Part shown: piece by piece, positions 21,800-38,149 of the stretch
Layout of the letters: each line of letters opens with the position of its first letter
Numbering within the stretch: position 1 is the stretch's first letter
Origin: Boswellia sacra
Taxonomy: Eukaryota > Streptophyta > Magnoliopsida > Sapindales > Burseraceae
DNA: 64,000 nucleotides
Assembly (NCBI GenBank): GCA_013180625.2
Contig: SNVD02008011.1
Location: forward strand, 1 to 64,000
Direction of reading: 5' to 3'
Notes under the pieces: model-generated
The model's database searches: none
Told to the model about the DNA's origin: nothing
Seen by the model: the letters and a program-made list of their open reading frames with translations, nothing else
Translations under genes and position numbers: made by a program

Positions 21800-24700
21800 C
21801 CAATAATAATCCACCAATAGCGTAATCGGAAGGAACTGTGTGCTTCTCAAACAGCTGTTCATAGACTCAGCAATATTGATTGTCATTATGTTATACTATC
21901 TTTTAGGGAATTGTGAACGTGTCCATTTCTCAACACCAACCTCTTAAAGATATGCTACAGCTTGAGATATATATGATTCGATTGTATGCATATGATAGTT
22001 GAAATCACTGTGGCGATATGTCCTCACAACTTGAGTGAATATGCCTAATGCATAGGACATGAAGTGCATTTGGGAAAATGGTGGACACAACTCTTTCAAA
22101 ACTAGCATGGTGGTCAAAAATGAACACTAAGTCTTGTACATTTCCAACTATCCGATCACGCAACTATGTCATGAACCAATTCCAGGAATCATCGTTTTCG
22201 AAATGACCAACTCTAAAGACCAATGGGTATATTTGTTCATTTCCGTCCATGCATGATGCCAAAAATATTGTACCTCTATATTTCCTTTTAGGTGAGAGCC
22301 ACCCACTACGACAACTGGCCTAATAGATATTGCAAAGCCTGCAATAGAAGCCCCCAAACTCATTAAAAGGTACTAGAAGTGATCATTACCATCAGTTTCT
22401 AGAGCCATTATTGCTCCAGGATTTACCTTCTCAACCATGTAAATATACAAAGGGAGAAGTGTGAATGATTTCTCATGAGATCCATGAAGTTCTTCCAAAG
22501 CTGCCTCTTTTGCTCTCTATGCCTTGTGGCATGTGATGCTAACACCCAATGCCTCTTAAGCGTCAAACATAATGTCTCTACGTCGATATATCCTAGATGC
22601 TTGAATGAATTTGCTCTTTATGTGTCTCTCAATAATAGTAGAATTAGTTTGTTTGTGATTTGGGTGCAGTTCAGTAGAAAACATGTGTGCTGATTGTTAA
22701 ACTTTCTCACCTAAAAGAAATTGGAATCTGCTATCTTGGTTGCCCGAATCCGCCACTTGCAATTTTCTGCACGATATACGGCCTCAAACCTGGTTGTGTT
22801 AGGCTTTTTCACCTTAAACAAAAAGTTCCATTATAATGCCAAATTTGATAGCTTCTCGCGAAGCTAGTTTTGCTATTAAAAATCTGACCAACCGTAACCT
22901 GAATTCTATCAACTATAAAGACGCAACTCATCGACTATTGATGTCAAATGCACAATAGAAGGCATCCTCTTCAATGTGTTTGCCCGATGATCATCACTTT
23001 CAAGATCTAAATTGGCATCATTTGCCACAAAATCTAATCTCAGCTCAACCTCTCTTATTTCAACCTCTTGTCTATCAAATGTAAGAGGAGGGGTAGACTG
23101 AATAGGAGTAGGAAAAATCAATGGCACTTCTTGGTTCAAATCTTCCATAACCTCTGTGCGACTATCGACATTATCATTTCCATCATCACCATTGCCATTT
23201 AAATCATCATTAAAAACGTCATTTAAGTTATGGCAAGATTCAAAAGCACGATCAACATTGTCATCATTATCTTTCTCATCATCATCTTCATCGTTATTGT
23301 CAACGTCACAATCCACATCATCACCATCACCATCACTATGGTTGGCTAAGCTCTCAAATTCTCTACAGCTATCAAGGTGTTGAACTAACCTCATTGGCAA
23401 TGATTGGTTCAATCCACCGTCTCCTAAAAGACCAACGGATTGATTCACTACATGCCTAGTAGATTGCTCAAAGTCAAGTCTGAACCCTTGATTAACTTAT
23501 GGTAGTGCACAAATAAGAGTGCGCTCACTTAATTGTTTGCTTTCCCTTGCTGAGCGAAAGAGAGACTGATGAGAGGAACTTCGCCTCTTCCGTAACGGAT
23601 CAGATCGTGAACTACTTGTTCTTTGCATGCCCCTATCTGCAACTGTGATGATTAGTGGTATATATGATTCTGGTCCTCTAACCTATGTTGTATTAAAAGG
23701 AAAACCTCTTCGTCAGTCTCAATAGGGGTCGGCAATCATGAAGTTCTTCCAAAGCTGCCTCTTTTGCTCTCTATGCCTTGTGGCATGTGATGCTAACACC
23801 CAATGCCTCTTAAGCGTCAAACATAATGTCTCTACGTCGATATATCCTAGATGCTTGAATGAATTTGCTCTTTATGTGTTTCCCAATAATAGTAGAATTA
23901 GTTTGTTTGTGATTTGGGTGCAGTTCATTAAAAACATGTGTGTTGATTGTTAAACTTTCTCACCTAAAAGAAATTGGAATCTGCTATCTTGGTTGCCCAA
24001 ATCCACCACTTGCAATTTTCTGCACGATATACAGCCTCAAACCTGGTTGTGTTAGGCTTTTTCACCTTAAACAGAAAGTTCCATTATAATGCCAAATTTG
24101 ATAGCTTCTCGCGAAGCTAGTTTTGCTATTAAAAATCTGATCAACCGTAACCTGAATTCTATCAACTATAAAAGACGCAACTCATCGACTATTGATGTCA
24201 AATGCACAATAGAAGGCATCCTCTTCAATGTGTTTGCCCGATGATCATCACTTTCAAGATCTAAATTGGCATCATTTGCCACAAAATCTAATCTCAGCTC
24301 AACCTCTCTTATTTCAACCTCTTGTCTATCAAATGTAAGAGGAGGGGTAGACTGAATAGGAGTAGGAAAAATCAATGGCACTTCTTGGTTCAAATCTTCC
24401 ATAACCTCTGTGCGACCATCGACATTATCATTTCCATCATCACCATTGCCATTTAAATCATCATTAAAAACGTCATTTAAGTTATGGCAAGATTCAAAAG
24501 CACGATCAACATTGTCATCATTATCTTTCTCATCATCATCTTCATCGTTATTGTCAACGTCACAATCCACATCATCACCATCACCATCACTATGGTTGGC
24601 TAAGCTCTCAAATTCTCTACAGCTATCAAGGTGTTGAACTAACCTCATTGGCAATGATTGGTTCAATCCACCGTCTCCTAAAAGACCAACGGATTGATTC

Positions 24701-25053
24701 ACTACATGCCTAGTAGATTGCTCAAAGTCAAGTCTGAACCCTTGATTAACTTATGGTAGTGCACAAATAAGAGTGCGCTCACTTAATTGGTTGCTTTCAC
24801 TTACTGAGCGAAAGAGAGACTGATGAGAGGAACTTCGCCTCTTCCGTAACGGATCAGATCGTGAACTACTTGTTCTTTGCATGCCCCTATCTGCAACTGT
24901 GATGATTAGTGGTATATATGATTGCTGGTCCTCTAACCTATGTTGTATTAAAAGGAAAACCTCTTCGTCAGTCTCAATAGGGGTCGGCAATGGCAGGAGA
25001 CTCTTGGAAGAGAATTGAACGGCTAATCTTATTTTTTTCTTACTTGATCCCAA
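21800..25053 (-). pseudogene. mudrA-like MULE transposase, broken and internally duplicated
   Basis: The N-terminal part (25053-24166 on minus, one in-frame stop at 24751) reads TDEEVFLLIQHRLEDQQSY, like the PB1-type start of plant mudrA proteins. An unusually acidic Asp/Asn-rich stretch (DGDGDDVDCDVDNNDEDDDE) follows. Then come the MuDR DNA-binding region (FKVKKPNTTRFEAVYRAENC, KWRIRATKIADSNFF) and the DDE core start, where the usual RPVVVVDG reads RPVVVVGG, losing the first catalytic Asp, followed by LKGNIEVQYFWHHAWTEMN. The remainder (VGNVQDLVFIFDHHASFE, NALHVLCIRHIHSSC) trails out with several stops to about 21800. The 1254-bp tandem copy repeats the acidic and DNA-binding parts. It is non-functional. 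Confidence 0.85.
22483..24990 (-). repeat. 1254-bp tandem duplication inside the MULE transposase
   Basis: Unit 1 (22483-23736) and unit 2 (23737-24990) run in parallel from CATGAAGTTCTTCCAAAGC to TAGGGGTCGGCAA, with only about 16 visible differences including single-base indels. The 179- and 178-codon acidic ORFs (23448-22909 and 24702-24166) are the two copies of one coding segment, not two genes. The duplication is much younger than the decay of the transposase. Confidence 0.97.
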
Positions 25054-25319
25054 CCAATTATGTAGTTAAACATCCCCAACTCATTGTAAGTAGTACACTG
25101 AGGAATTATCAAGGGCTTAGAACTCCCGCCTATGTATACATAAGCACCACTCTATTGCATCTTCCAAGAACCATTGTACAAGAACAAAATGTGCAAAGTT
25201 TCCATCCTGCATGTAATAAACATGTCAAAAAAACATCCCCCAATATAGAATTCATGGAAAAAAAAAATGCGTACAAGTCAAAGAAACAACAAATCTACCC
25301 ATATACTCGACAAGGCTCG

Positions 25320-25530
25320 ATAATAAATGTTGAGCAATTCGACACACAATGACACTCGACACTTGACACTAGATAGCCGTTATCAGTTTTCTTCAGATGC
25401 AGGAGCTCAATGTTAGACAAAATCTATCAAGCATTGTCGAGCAACCTTATCGGTCATAATCTAACAATGTGTATCTTATGTCAGACATGTAGCTCGACAC
25501 TCGACAATCGCAAGGATATTATCAAGTCGT
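25320..25530. repeat. MULE subterminal array (right)
   Basis: ACACTCGACACTTGACAC, GCTCGACACTCGACAAT and related words match the left array in type. Confidence 0.55.
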
Positions 25531-26067
25531 CATCTTCCTAAGACAACTATCCAGTTCTTCACTACAAATTTTGGTTTTTTTGCCACCTATAGTACTAAGA
25601 ACACTTCATCAAAGCTAGGTTCACTCTTTTCTAAGCTAATATGATTTTTTAATAGAAAAAATGGTTCAACAACACAAAATGTGTGAACTAAATCAAGAAA
25701 AAAATAAGTTAGAAGAGATTTCTTACCTTTTGTGGCTCAGATCTTCAAGATTGTTGATAAATATGATACAGTGAGATTTTACAATAATTTGAGCAAGATA
25801 GAGACTTATACAAGAGTTTTTGCACAAGGTGGGAGAATAAACGAAGGAGAGAAGAAAAAAGCCAAGAATAATTACTGTGTTTAAAGGAAATAGGTATTTG
25901 GGTAATTTCGCAACCAAAAAAGCTATAGTATTCAAATTTTGTAATAGTGGATCATTTTTGAAGGAGTCTCTAAATTTTCGTTATTTTTATAATTTTTCCT
26001 ATTTAATTTTGAGGTAAAGGCCAATCAGATTGAAAAAGAGGGTTGAATAGAATTACTCAAACAATAG

Positions 26068-26753
26068 AAGGATGATGAACAAGGCCTCTTGACTCTAGCC
26101 CAATCATCTTTATGAATTGTTGGGCCCTTTTTACTTTTGGTCATTTAGCCAATTGTAGCTCGTTAGGCCAAAAAGAAGAAGGTAAAAAAGCACATAACAA
26201 AAAAATCACAAGTATCCAAGAGAAAGAATCTCATTGTGGCAATTTCATGTTTTCAAGGCTTCAAAAATCAATCATCATTAAGAAATGCGTTTTAAGAATT
26301 TTCAAAATTACACCTTATTCAGTTGAAAGCGTTGCACACCTTTTCTTTTGATTCGTAACAAAGGCAAACAGAAAATCAATGTGTTGATCAAGAGTAATAG
26401 GAACAAAAATTAAAGACCTTGAAACAACCTTTTCATACTTTCTAGTTACCACGTCTTGTTAATCCCTCAAAAAAAAAAAAAACAATTAGCTTTGCTTATG
26501 CCTTATATCACCTAATTCATTACTAAATATCAATTAAAAAAATTCATGTACTAACATAGTCAAAAGAAATTTTGATTTGCTTTGAATATGCGCAAACAAA
26601 TGTTGAACATACATCCATTATTTGTTCTTAAATTCAAGTTTTCTAAAAGTACTTTGTAAGCATGAGTTTGGGGAAAAAAAACTAACTAAATTTGTCAAAT
26701 TCATTAAGAAAGGTAGTTATGAACTAGAATAGATAAAATTATTTCATCTTTTA
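26068..26753. other. Spacer between MULE and Tat element
   Basis: AT-rich sequence with A-runs. I see no gene, RNA or transposon end in it. Confidence 0.6.
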
Positions 26754-27670
26754 TATAGACACTAAATTTTTGAGGCTCGATGAAGCAATGAAGATGAATG
26801 TCGAGCAAAAAAATGACCAAAATGCCCTTGGAGGCCAAGAAAGGAAAGGTGAGAAGGAGTTGGTGAAAGGTCTCAAAAACTGACATATAACTTCAAAAAA
26901 TCACAGAAATTAATCTATGAGGCATCTGATGATGAATCATATATTGTCATAAAGCTACGGATATCTAGTTCCCATAGAAATTTACGAATCATGAATCGGA
27001 GTTGAACTCAAAAAGTCATAAGCAATTGAATAAACAAAGGTCAGAAGAGACTATATTACAAAATTATAAAATAAGAAGGGCCAACGGCCAAACTGTCAAA
27101 CAGTCGATGACACTGTTCACACGGTACTATTTATCTGAATCCCACATTGGTTTTTTATCACTTTTTCACTCCAAGAAAAGCCTATATAAACACATATTGG
27201 GCTTAATTTGAAGGACATCCAGAAATTCTCTCTCTCTCCCTCTAAGACATACTTGTGAGAAATTCAAGGAGTCCTTTCTGGTGTAATACTTTTTCAAGCA
27301 TTTTATATTACTCTAAAGCCAGAAAGGGTATGTCCTGAGAGCAATTTTCTCTTCTCCTTCACATTTTCTTCTTTATTTTTCTTGCTTAGAACTAAACATG
27401 TTTAGGTGTATTTATGCTTAGAATAAGCATGTTTAGGATTTATTTTGATGCTTAGAAGCATGTTTAGGATTTTATAGAATTATCTAATCCTTTATTTGTT
27501 TTGCAAGGTGAAAATGCTGGTCAAGGTAAGTCATCCTTCCTTTCTTTATTAGAATCATACTTAGGAATTTGATTTCTTTGTGAATGCTTAGAATGACGCT
27601 TAGGAGCGCATGATTAGAATCATGTTAAGAGAACTTATATTTGCTTTGATGTATGCTAGAAAATAACATA

Positions 27671-31023
<3,353 letters not shown>

Positions 31024-32042
31024 ATAGAATAGGTAAGAATTACCATTTTATCCTTGAATGCTATGATTGATGTTGATTGCTTGAATTAGGCTAGAATATG
31101 CCATGATTACTATGATTATGCTAGAATTGCCATGATTCTTAATAAATTGATATAAATTATGCTAGAAGAGCAATAGGCTAGAATGCCATGATAGAATTAT
31201 CAAATCTAGGCTAGAATGCCATGATTCTAGATTATGGCTTTGTATTTTGATTAATTGATTTATAAATGTATGAATATATTATGAATAGACTTTAATTAGA
31301 AGGATGCCATGAAGTGATGGCGGACTCACATTAATGGTATGGGACTGTCATTAAAAAATAATATATGTATGAATATGCACGTAGAGGTTTGATAAACATG
31401 GAACAGACTCACATATGGTGGTGAGGAAATCCTTATTTATCGAATCTCGAATTGATTGCTTATTAAATGTATAATTTGCATGAATATGCTTTTATTTTTG
31501 AATACTTGATTTATGTGAATGTTATATTTGAAGTGATTGTAGGTAGAATTACTTTATTTTATTATTGAAGAATAATGGATGTAATCATCTTCCTCTTTCC
31601 CCATATTTGAAAGGAATTGTAATTCTATTCTTCTCCCTATTTCTATGTATGAATATATTACTACTTTGATTGAATAATCACTTCACATGACTAACGAAGA
31701 TAAAATATGAAATGTGTGCATAAAACGGACAACACTAAGTGGACTAAGTAATGACATGAGATGTTATTATTTGGTAATTTCTAGTGGAGATTGGATTTCA
31801 ATCCGAGCTGGTCAAAAGACTCGTACCTAACTTCCCGAACCTGTCTCTGAAGGGATATAGGTAATTCAGGTCCTGAAGTAAGGTATCGGATTGCCCCCAT
31901 TCATTCCCAATTTAATAATTGGGTGGCGACTCCATTCTTCAGACGTGCACATGGATCGTTTGTGTTCCCTTACATCTCAAAAGAGGCTTTGAAACAATGT
32001 CGTGGTTGCAAACACTCTAGCAGGATGAAAGCTCTGATCACA

Positions 32043-32062
32043 GTCGCGACTCCACTGGGGAT
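32043..32062 (+). promoter_or_regulatory. Primer-binding site of the Tat element
   Basis: GTCGCGACTCCACTGGGGAT begins at the LTR end. GCGACTCC.CTGGGGA is the recurrent primer site of Tat/Ogre elements, usually assigned to tRNA-Arg. Confidence 0.75.
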
Positions 32063-32871
32063 AAGAGAAGTTGATTCCGATGGGAATACTAAATTCTAAT
32101 AGCTCATATCGGTATAATGAGTCCTTGCATCACTACACTTTTGCACACAATGAGCATGAGCTGCCTAAATCAACTGTGTGGCATTGGCATGAGACGTTTT
32201 GGCTCCATTTGACCTTTAGACAACTAATGTTGCTGTCATCACCTTTGAGCACGTACCATTGAATTGGTATTAAAAGAAACCAGCCTAATAGGGCATTTCT
32301 CTCTCGAAGGAGCCCCAGACCATTAGACCCTTAAAACTTAAGCCCATATAGACGACTTTAGAAATTTTTAACAGGATGAATATCCAAAACCCATGTTGAA
32401 ATGCATGTGTATGCATGTAAATTCCTTATGATCAAAATAACATCAACTCAAACCTCTTGGAACCATGAACGAATGCCACATGTCAAGTCACCCATAAGAA
32501 CAAAATAAGAACATGTGCCATGAGTTAAGGTTATCATGACATCTAGAGAACCATGTTATGATAATCATGAAGAATCCAACAACAACTTGAATGTTAGAAT
32601 GAGGACGGAGAATCTCGCATTCCTACATTCCTTGATGATGTCTTGGGAATGGGGCCAAAAATCCTAGGAAAAAAGACTTGACCTCACATGTGTGGGAGAA
32701 ATAAGGCTGGAAGGCTAAAAATGTGTCTATACCATTGAATGAACATGCATCATATCATGCATACATGCATGCATACATGCATGACATTAACATCTTTGTT
32801 TTGCAGCCATCATAGCTTGGGTTAGAGGAGGTGGTCATTTGACAAGGCAAGAAGAACCAATCGACAAAATG

Positions 32872-33775
32872 GTTGCACCCAACAACAACAATGCTGAAAT
32901 GGCACAATTGAGAGTTGATATGACTGCACTCTAACAACAAATGGCCAACTCATTGAAACACTCCAAAATAGGCCCAACCACATGAATTAGTTGCCACCCG
33001 AGGGTAATGGTGATGGTGAGGCTAGTCAAGATAGAGAAAGAGGGAAAAGCCCAGTCAACTAAGAGGAACCCAAATCAGTCAAGCAGTTGGCCAAAGACAT
33101 GAAGAAAGTCCAATCCTTCTTGAAGAAGAAAGGGCTAAAAGGGGTTGAAAACTAGATGACATCTTACTCATTGGAGAGAACAATTTACTACCAAAGTTTC
33201 GTCTGTCAGACTTACCTAAATTCTATGGAGAGGGCAATCCAAAGATACACTTGAGACAGTATGCAGCTATCATGGCCACCACTCCTTTGACGAAGGAATA
33301 TATCTTGAAGCATTTCGTGCTATCCATAGATGGTGATGCAGTAGTGTGGTATCACGATCTTCCCAAAAGAGTTCGAGAAGATTGAGAAGAGCTATCAAAA
33401 CAATTTGTAGAATAGTATCGCTACAACAGCCAACAGGGGTAACTTTAAGAGATTTAGAGACGATGCATCAAAAGCCCAAAGAAACCTTTTCAAAGTATTT
33501 AGTCCGTTCTAGGGCCAAGCTACCAAGATGACCACAAGGCCCATGGAGAAGGACCAAGTCTGTATGGTGATCAGTGGAGCCAATACCTTCATCAATAATA
33601 GGCTTATAGGCTTTCCAATTAAGACATTCAAAGATATGTGTGATTCAAGCATTCAAATAGAAGATTTGAAGGCTAGGTAGAGGAGAAGCAACAACAGAAA
33701 TCGAGGGCAGTATGACCAATCAGTAGGTCAGACAATGATGATACATAAACGCATGCTCGATAAAAGACTTGATCA
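32872..33775 (+). pseudogene. Ty3-gypsy (Tat) gag, broken
   Basis: A start region reads MVAPNNNNAEMAQLRVDMTA before a stop. From about 33160 it reads LLPKFRLSDLPKFYGEGNP, LRQYAAIMATTPLTKEYIL and VLSIDGDAVVWYHDLP, the retrotransposon gag core. In-frame stops at TGA near 33386 and TAG near 33413 and a frameshift near 33437 lead into VTLRDLETMHQKPKETFSKY in another frame. Decay continues to about 33775. No zinc knuckle or protease follows, so the pol part was lost. Confidence 0.8.
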
Positions 33776-33779
33776 ATAA

Positions 33780-35040
33780 TAGGAGAATTCCTAATTTAGA
33801 GAAAAAATAATGATGTTTTGAAATGTTGTCTTAAGAATGATACAAAAGTTGTGTATTCTTTTGATGATCATTGATAAAATCATGATACTTATTGGAATTA
33901 GATTTTTGGTAATACATGAGATTGTATCGTTTGCATGCTTGACACTTTTTGCTAGATGAGTTTCATTCTTGATTCTTCAATCATTTGAGCACAATAGCCA
34001 TGAATATGGAACCTAATACCACTACGAGAAACTTTATATGAATAAAGCTTGATGTTGAGATCTTATAAGACTCTAGAACCCATTTAATCACTGCTCGAGG
34101 CGAAATCTTAGCCTTCACAACATGAAGGAAGTTATTTAGGCCTTCTTTGGTGGATTGAGCCTTTTAAGCCCACCTAATCATGATTTATTGTTCCTAGTGT
34201 ACCCTATTGAGCCTAATCGAGCCTCTTCTTTGTCAAACCACAAAATTTATCATACCACAAAGCTTATCATAGCACTGAAAAAATTTTTCCTATATAGTAC
34301 CCTTCACTCATAGTATATGAACATTCTAGGAAATTAAAAAAAAAAAGCATTGAGAGCCATGCTTATAGGAGCACAAAAGGAATTTAAGAAGTTTTGTGCA
34401 ATTTTGAGTTTGAAGAAGAACAAAAGAGAAAAGAAAAAAAAAAGAGAAAAGAAATGAAAAGAGAAAAAAAGTGTTAATCCCATTACTTGTAAAGTTTTGC
34501 GGTGTAGGCACTCAAAATCAAAAGCAAAGCAAACATGGTGGATGAAAACTCAAAGTTTGGGGGTACAAAAGGAAGAAGTTGATGCTCTGAATTGAAACCT
34601 AGAATGGTTGTATGACTATGGGTAAGATAACCTTATAGTTTCCTTTATCATAGCTTTACCCTAGCCTATCATTACAAGCTTGATAAAGCCCTAATGATCC
34701 TTGATGTTATGATGAGCCTACATTAGTGGAGAATGATGTGAAAACGGGTTTATGGTAGTTCTTCTATCTTTATAGATTGATCACTAGTTTCTATTTACAT
34801 AAAGCTATCTAAGTCTTAACAAGTGAAGTATGATTGGCTATACACACACACGCGAAGAATCTCGAATGAAGTAATTCTAACATTAGAATAGAAATTGTGA
34901 ACAATCACAATGTCAATGTATTACCTTTGAGCTGTTGAACTTGAGAAATCTTTGAAGAATTTGAATTTGAATCAAATTAATACCCAACTCACATTTAGTA
35001 TTTCAACTTGATGTTAAAAGATATTGGGTGTGTTGAAAAC
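33780..35040 (+). other. 3' module shared with the Athila/Tat element at 4300-5250
   Basis: Segments at 34060-34240 (GGCGAAATC..AG, TTATTTAGGCC.TCTTTGG, TTGAGCC) and 34660-34860 (CATTACAAGCTT.ATAAAG, GATCCTTG.TGTT, CTACATTAGTGGAGA.TGA) align with 4330-4480 and 5040-5130 of the first element. AAAGTTTGGGGGTA (34553-34566) corresponds to a polypurine block. I see no gene. Confidence 0.65.
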
Positions 35041-35479
35041 ATGTCAAAAAGAAGAAAATCTATCAATAGTTCCTATCAATGGTATCAAAGATAGCAACTT
35101 TGCCACCAATAGTGAAGAAGCAAGATATATGGAAGAAGTTAGCCATTTCGTCTAGCATGGATGTTTACAAAGAAGGAGGAATAATGCCTTTAAATCTAGA
35201 TGAATAAATTCCTTAAGATAATACCAATATCTTCATACAAAGGGTAAGGAATTACCCATTCATCTTAAGGAGTGAAATGAAGCAAGCGAGAAAAAATTGT
35301 CCAATTATCTTGAGAAAGAAATGAAGCAAGAGGGCAAAGAATTGCCCTAACCATTTGGAAAATCATGTCAAATAGAATTATCTTAATCATCTTGAAGAAA
35401 GTGTAAGAAATGGTGCTAGAATGGACAGCCTCTCTTGTAACCAAATCTAAGAAAAAGAAACAAAGAAAAATAAGAAAAA

Positions 35480-35770
35480 GGAGCTTGCTAAGTCAAAAAC
35501 CTCAAAAGGCAGTTTAGGCAAAAATTAAGGCAAGCTCGCTAAGTTGAAAACCTGAAATGGCAGCTTAGGCAAAAGTTAGGGCAAGCTCGTTAAGTCAAAA
35601 ACCCGAAGAGGGCGGCTTAGGCAAAAAATTAGAGCATAAAAAAAAAGAGGAATGAAAAATGATTGAATCTACTGAGTCGAAAAGCTGAAAAGGCTTCTTA
35701 GGCAAAAGTTGGGGCAAGCTCGCTAAGTCAAAAACTTGAATAGGGCGACTTAGGCAAAATTTAGGGTTAA
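35480..35770 (+). repeat. Tandem repeat, roughly 60-70 bp unit
   Basis: About four imperfect copies, each containing GCAAGCTCGCTAAGTCAAAA, an ACC/CTTGAA block, GGC.GCTTAGGCAAAA and a TTAGGG-like end. Confidence 0.85.
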
Positions 35771-36954
35771 AAAGAAAAATAACTGAAGAAATAGAAAACC
35801 GCCACTGAATCTTTGACTCGGATCCATCTTGACACGATCCAATCCAATCACTATCTAAGCTAGAATCAAGAGAACAACTATGAAACTTAGGCCTATCTGA
35901 GGAATGATGATCAAGGTCACCAAGAATATTTGGAGAGACCAATAGAAACCACGTAAGAAGGAAGAATCGAAGAAGGGAAGTCAATTGGATGGGCTCCTTT
36001 CCATCATCTAAAGCAAAGACACGATAAAAGACAATGTCACTCTACTACTTTTAGTGTAAATGCTCATGGTAGAAATTAGAAAGTCAAAAGAGTTGGCAAG
36101 ACATCGATGACATTAGAATTGGATGAATAAGAAATGAATATGGCGGAGAATTCCTCATACAATGGGTAAAACTCTTACCTATTGAAGCAAAAGACACATT
36201 CATGAAAATCCCAAAAGTTCATGCAATCCTTGAGAAAGGGGATGTCGAGCTTTACATGTCAAAGGAATTTCAGATTGTAGAGACCGCTGGATTCGAGCTG
36301 CTTCCAATTGTCATCCTTTAGAAGCCTCAATAGAGGCTAGCAAGTCTTGGAAGAAACTTCAAACATGTTGAAATACGAGAAGAGGCATTGAAAAGTGTGA
36401 AATAGAAGGGAAAAGGAATAGCCGATGACAACAGTCTTCACTCATCATCACCATCAAGAAGTAGCCACTTGAGCCTAAAGGCATTTGATCCCTCGCTCCA
36501 AACAAGCATTTTCTTGACAACTTGTCTAATCCAAGCAAGAAGCATATAGTTGGAAAAGATTATTAAGATAAATATCATGCATACATGAAATGTCAAATAT
36601 TTTCTTGTAGAAAGCACAATCTCGAATGGTATACAGTCTAGAAATGACCAAGTTTTGTAGAACCATAATGAAGTATGAAATACTGGGGGTAACCACAAAA
36701 GAAAAGTGCTCAACACCTAGAGGAATAGAAGCAACATGATGAGCAAGCTGGTCTCGATGTAGGCGGGATGACATGCAAGTTACTTGGATCAAGCAGCTCA
36801 GTCTTGCTGAGACCTAATGATCACCTAAAGCAACATGATGTGTTTAAGCAATTCAAGTAGTGCCGTGTACAAGATGTCTAAAGCGAATGATAATCACCAT
36901 AAAAATAAAAACTGCCACAATTGAAGACAATCGAAATGGGACTATTATTTTGAA

Positions 36955-37330
36955 GAAGGAAGTTCAAGTTTGATGTTCACCTTGAAGAAGGCATCTTCCT
37001 TAAGAATGCATTCACTTTGAAGAAAGAATCTCCCATGAAGAAGTCATCTATCTTAGAGAAGGAATCTCTTTTGAAGAAGGCAACTACAATAAAGAAGGTA
37101 TCTCCTTTGAAGAAGGATGTTCACCTTGAAAAAAGAATCTCCCTCAAAGAAGGTATGTACCATGAAGAAGGCATCCACCTCGAAAATGCATCTCTTTTGA
37201 ATAAGGAAGTTCACCATGAAGAAGGAATTTGAAGTCTACCATAAAGAAGGGATTTTGAAGAAAAATTTTGATATTCACCTTAAAGAATGAAATCCGCCTT
37301 GAAGATGAAAAGTCATCTTAAGCAAAGGAT
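36955..37330 (+). repeat. Short purine-rich repeats (CTTGAAGAAGG-type)
   Basis: A dozen or more imperfect units of about 24-30 bases with TTGAAGAAGGAATCTCC and variants. The open frame across it (KKESPMKK...) is a by-product of the repeat. A GAAAAAGAAAAAGAAAAGAA tract follows at 37375-37470. Confidence 0.8.
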
Positions 37331-37859
37331 TTGAAAAGAGAAGAAGATTCATAGTCAGATCTATAAGAGGGCCAAGGAGAAAAGAAAGAAAAAGAAAAAG
37401 AAAAGAAAGAGGAAAAAGAAAAGAGCAAGAAAAGAGAGAGAAAAAGAGAAAAAGGGAAGAGAGAGAAGAAAAACTCTACATCGACCTTAAGACATCAAAA
37501 GAATTTTCGAACGAATCGATGACAAGCACCTTGACAATAGCTTAGCAACTCACAAGGAAAGAAGAGTAACATCAGTTGATAGAATCTTTGATCAGAATCA
37601 CATGGAAGAATTCTTCCCAATACTAGAAAGCAATTTGTTGAAAAACACACCGAACAAGGTAAAATTTTGAATTGATTTTACATCATCGAGAAATGTTTGA
37701 ATTTTACAAGAACTTGCAAAGACAATGGAAGAATCCCTATTAAGTCCAAAAATCAACAACATAATAAGGAACTCCCCAGTGAAGAGCATAATGAATGCAA
37801 CTGAAGTCGAGAACAAAAAATGTTAGAATATGATAAATTTCCCTAGTGGATTAGAAGGA

Positions 37860-38060
37860 ATCAGAAATAGAAGCAATAGTACTTTGGCATGAAACCCATT
37901 GAATACGAAATCTGGAACAGATTAAATAAGCTTGAAGAGTACTTAGAAGACAGGCATGAAACCCACTGAATACGAAATCTGGAGCAGATCAAAGAAGAAT
38001 GAAGAATACTTGGAAGAAGGGCATAAAACCCAATGAATACAGGGTTTGAAGAGATCAAAG
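37860..38060 (+). repeat. Tandem repeat, roughly 65-70 bp unit
   Basis: About three copies of GCATGAAACCCA.TGAATAC, GAAATCTGGA.CAGAT.A, A.GAAGA.TACTTGGAAGA. Confidence 0.8.
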
Positions 38061-38149
38061 AAGAATACTCAACTGAATGTATGAAGAATGAAAAGATCTA
38101 AAGATCGCAATGCAATGCACAATAGAAGTTTTCCTAGTGGGCATATATT

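Larger units (their letters stand above)
19542..26058 (-). mobile_element. Mutator-like element (MULE), 6.5 kb, inactive
   Basis: Left end GAGTAGTTCTATTCAACCCT and right end GGGTTGAATAGAATTACTC are inverted repeats. They are flanked by 9-base target copies AAACAACAA (19533-19541) and AAACAATAG (26059-26067), two mismatches apart. Inverted-repeat similarity continues inward on both sides, but the left arm contains about 0.6 kb extra (19590-20230). The interior has a mudrA-like transposase on the minus strand and subterminal arrays of TGTCGAGTGTC-like words. Nine-base duplications and the transposase type identify the Mutator superfamily. Confidence 0.85.

Noticed and set aside
22909..24702. 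Two near-identical 178-179-codon acidic ORFs as separate genes
   Set aside because: They are tandem copies of one internal segment of a single broken mudrA-like transposase.
32755..32940. Minus ORF over the gag start of the Tat element
   Set aside because: It is the antisense of gag sequence (MVAPNNNNAEMAQ on plus) and of an ATGC-rich repeat.
37017..37232. 71-codon Lys/Glu-rich ORF (KKESPMKK...)
   Set aside because: It is a by-product of purine-rich tandem repeats inside the Tat element.
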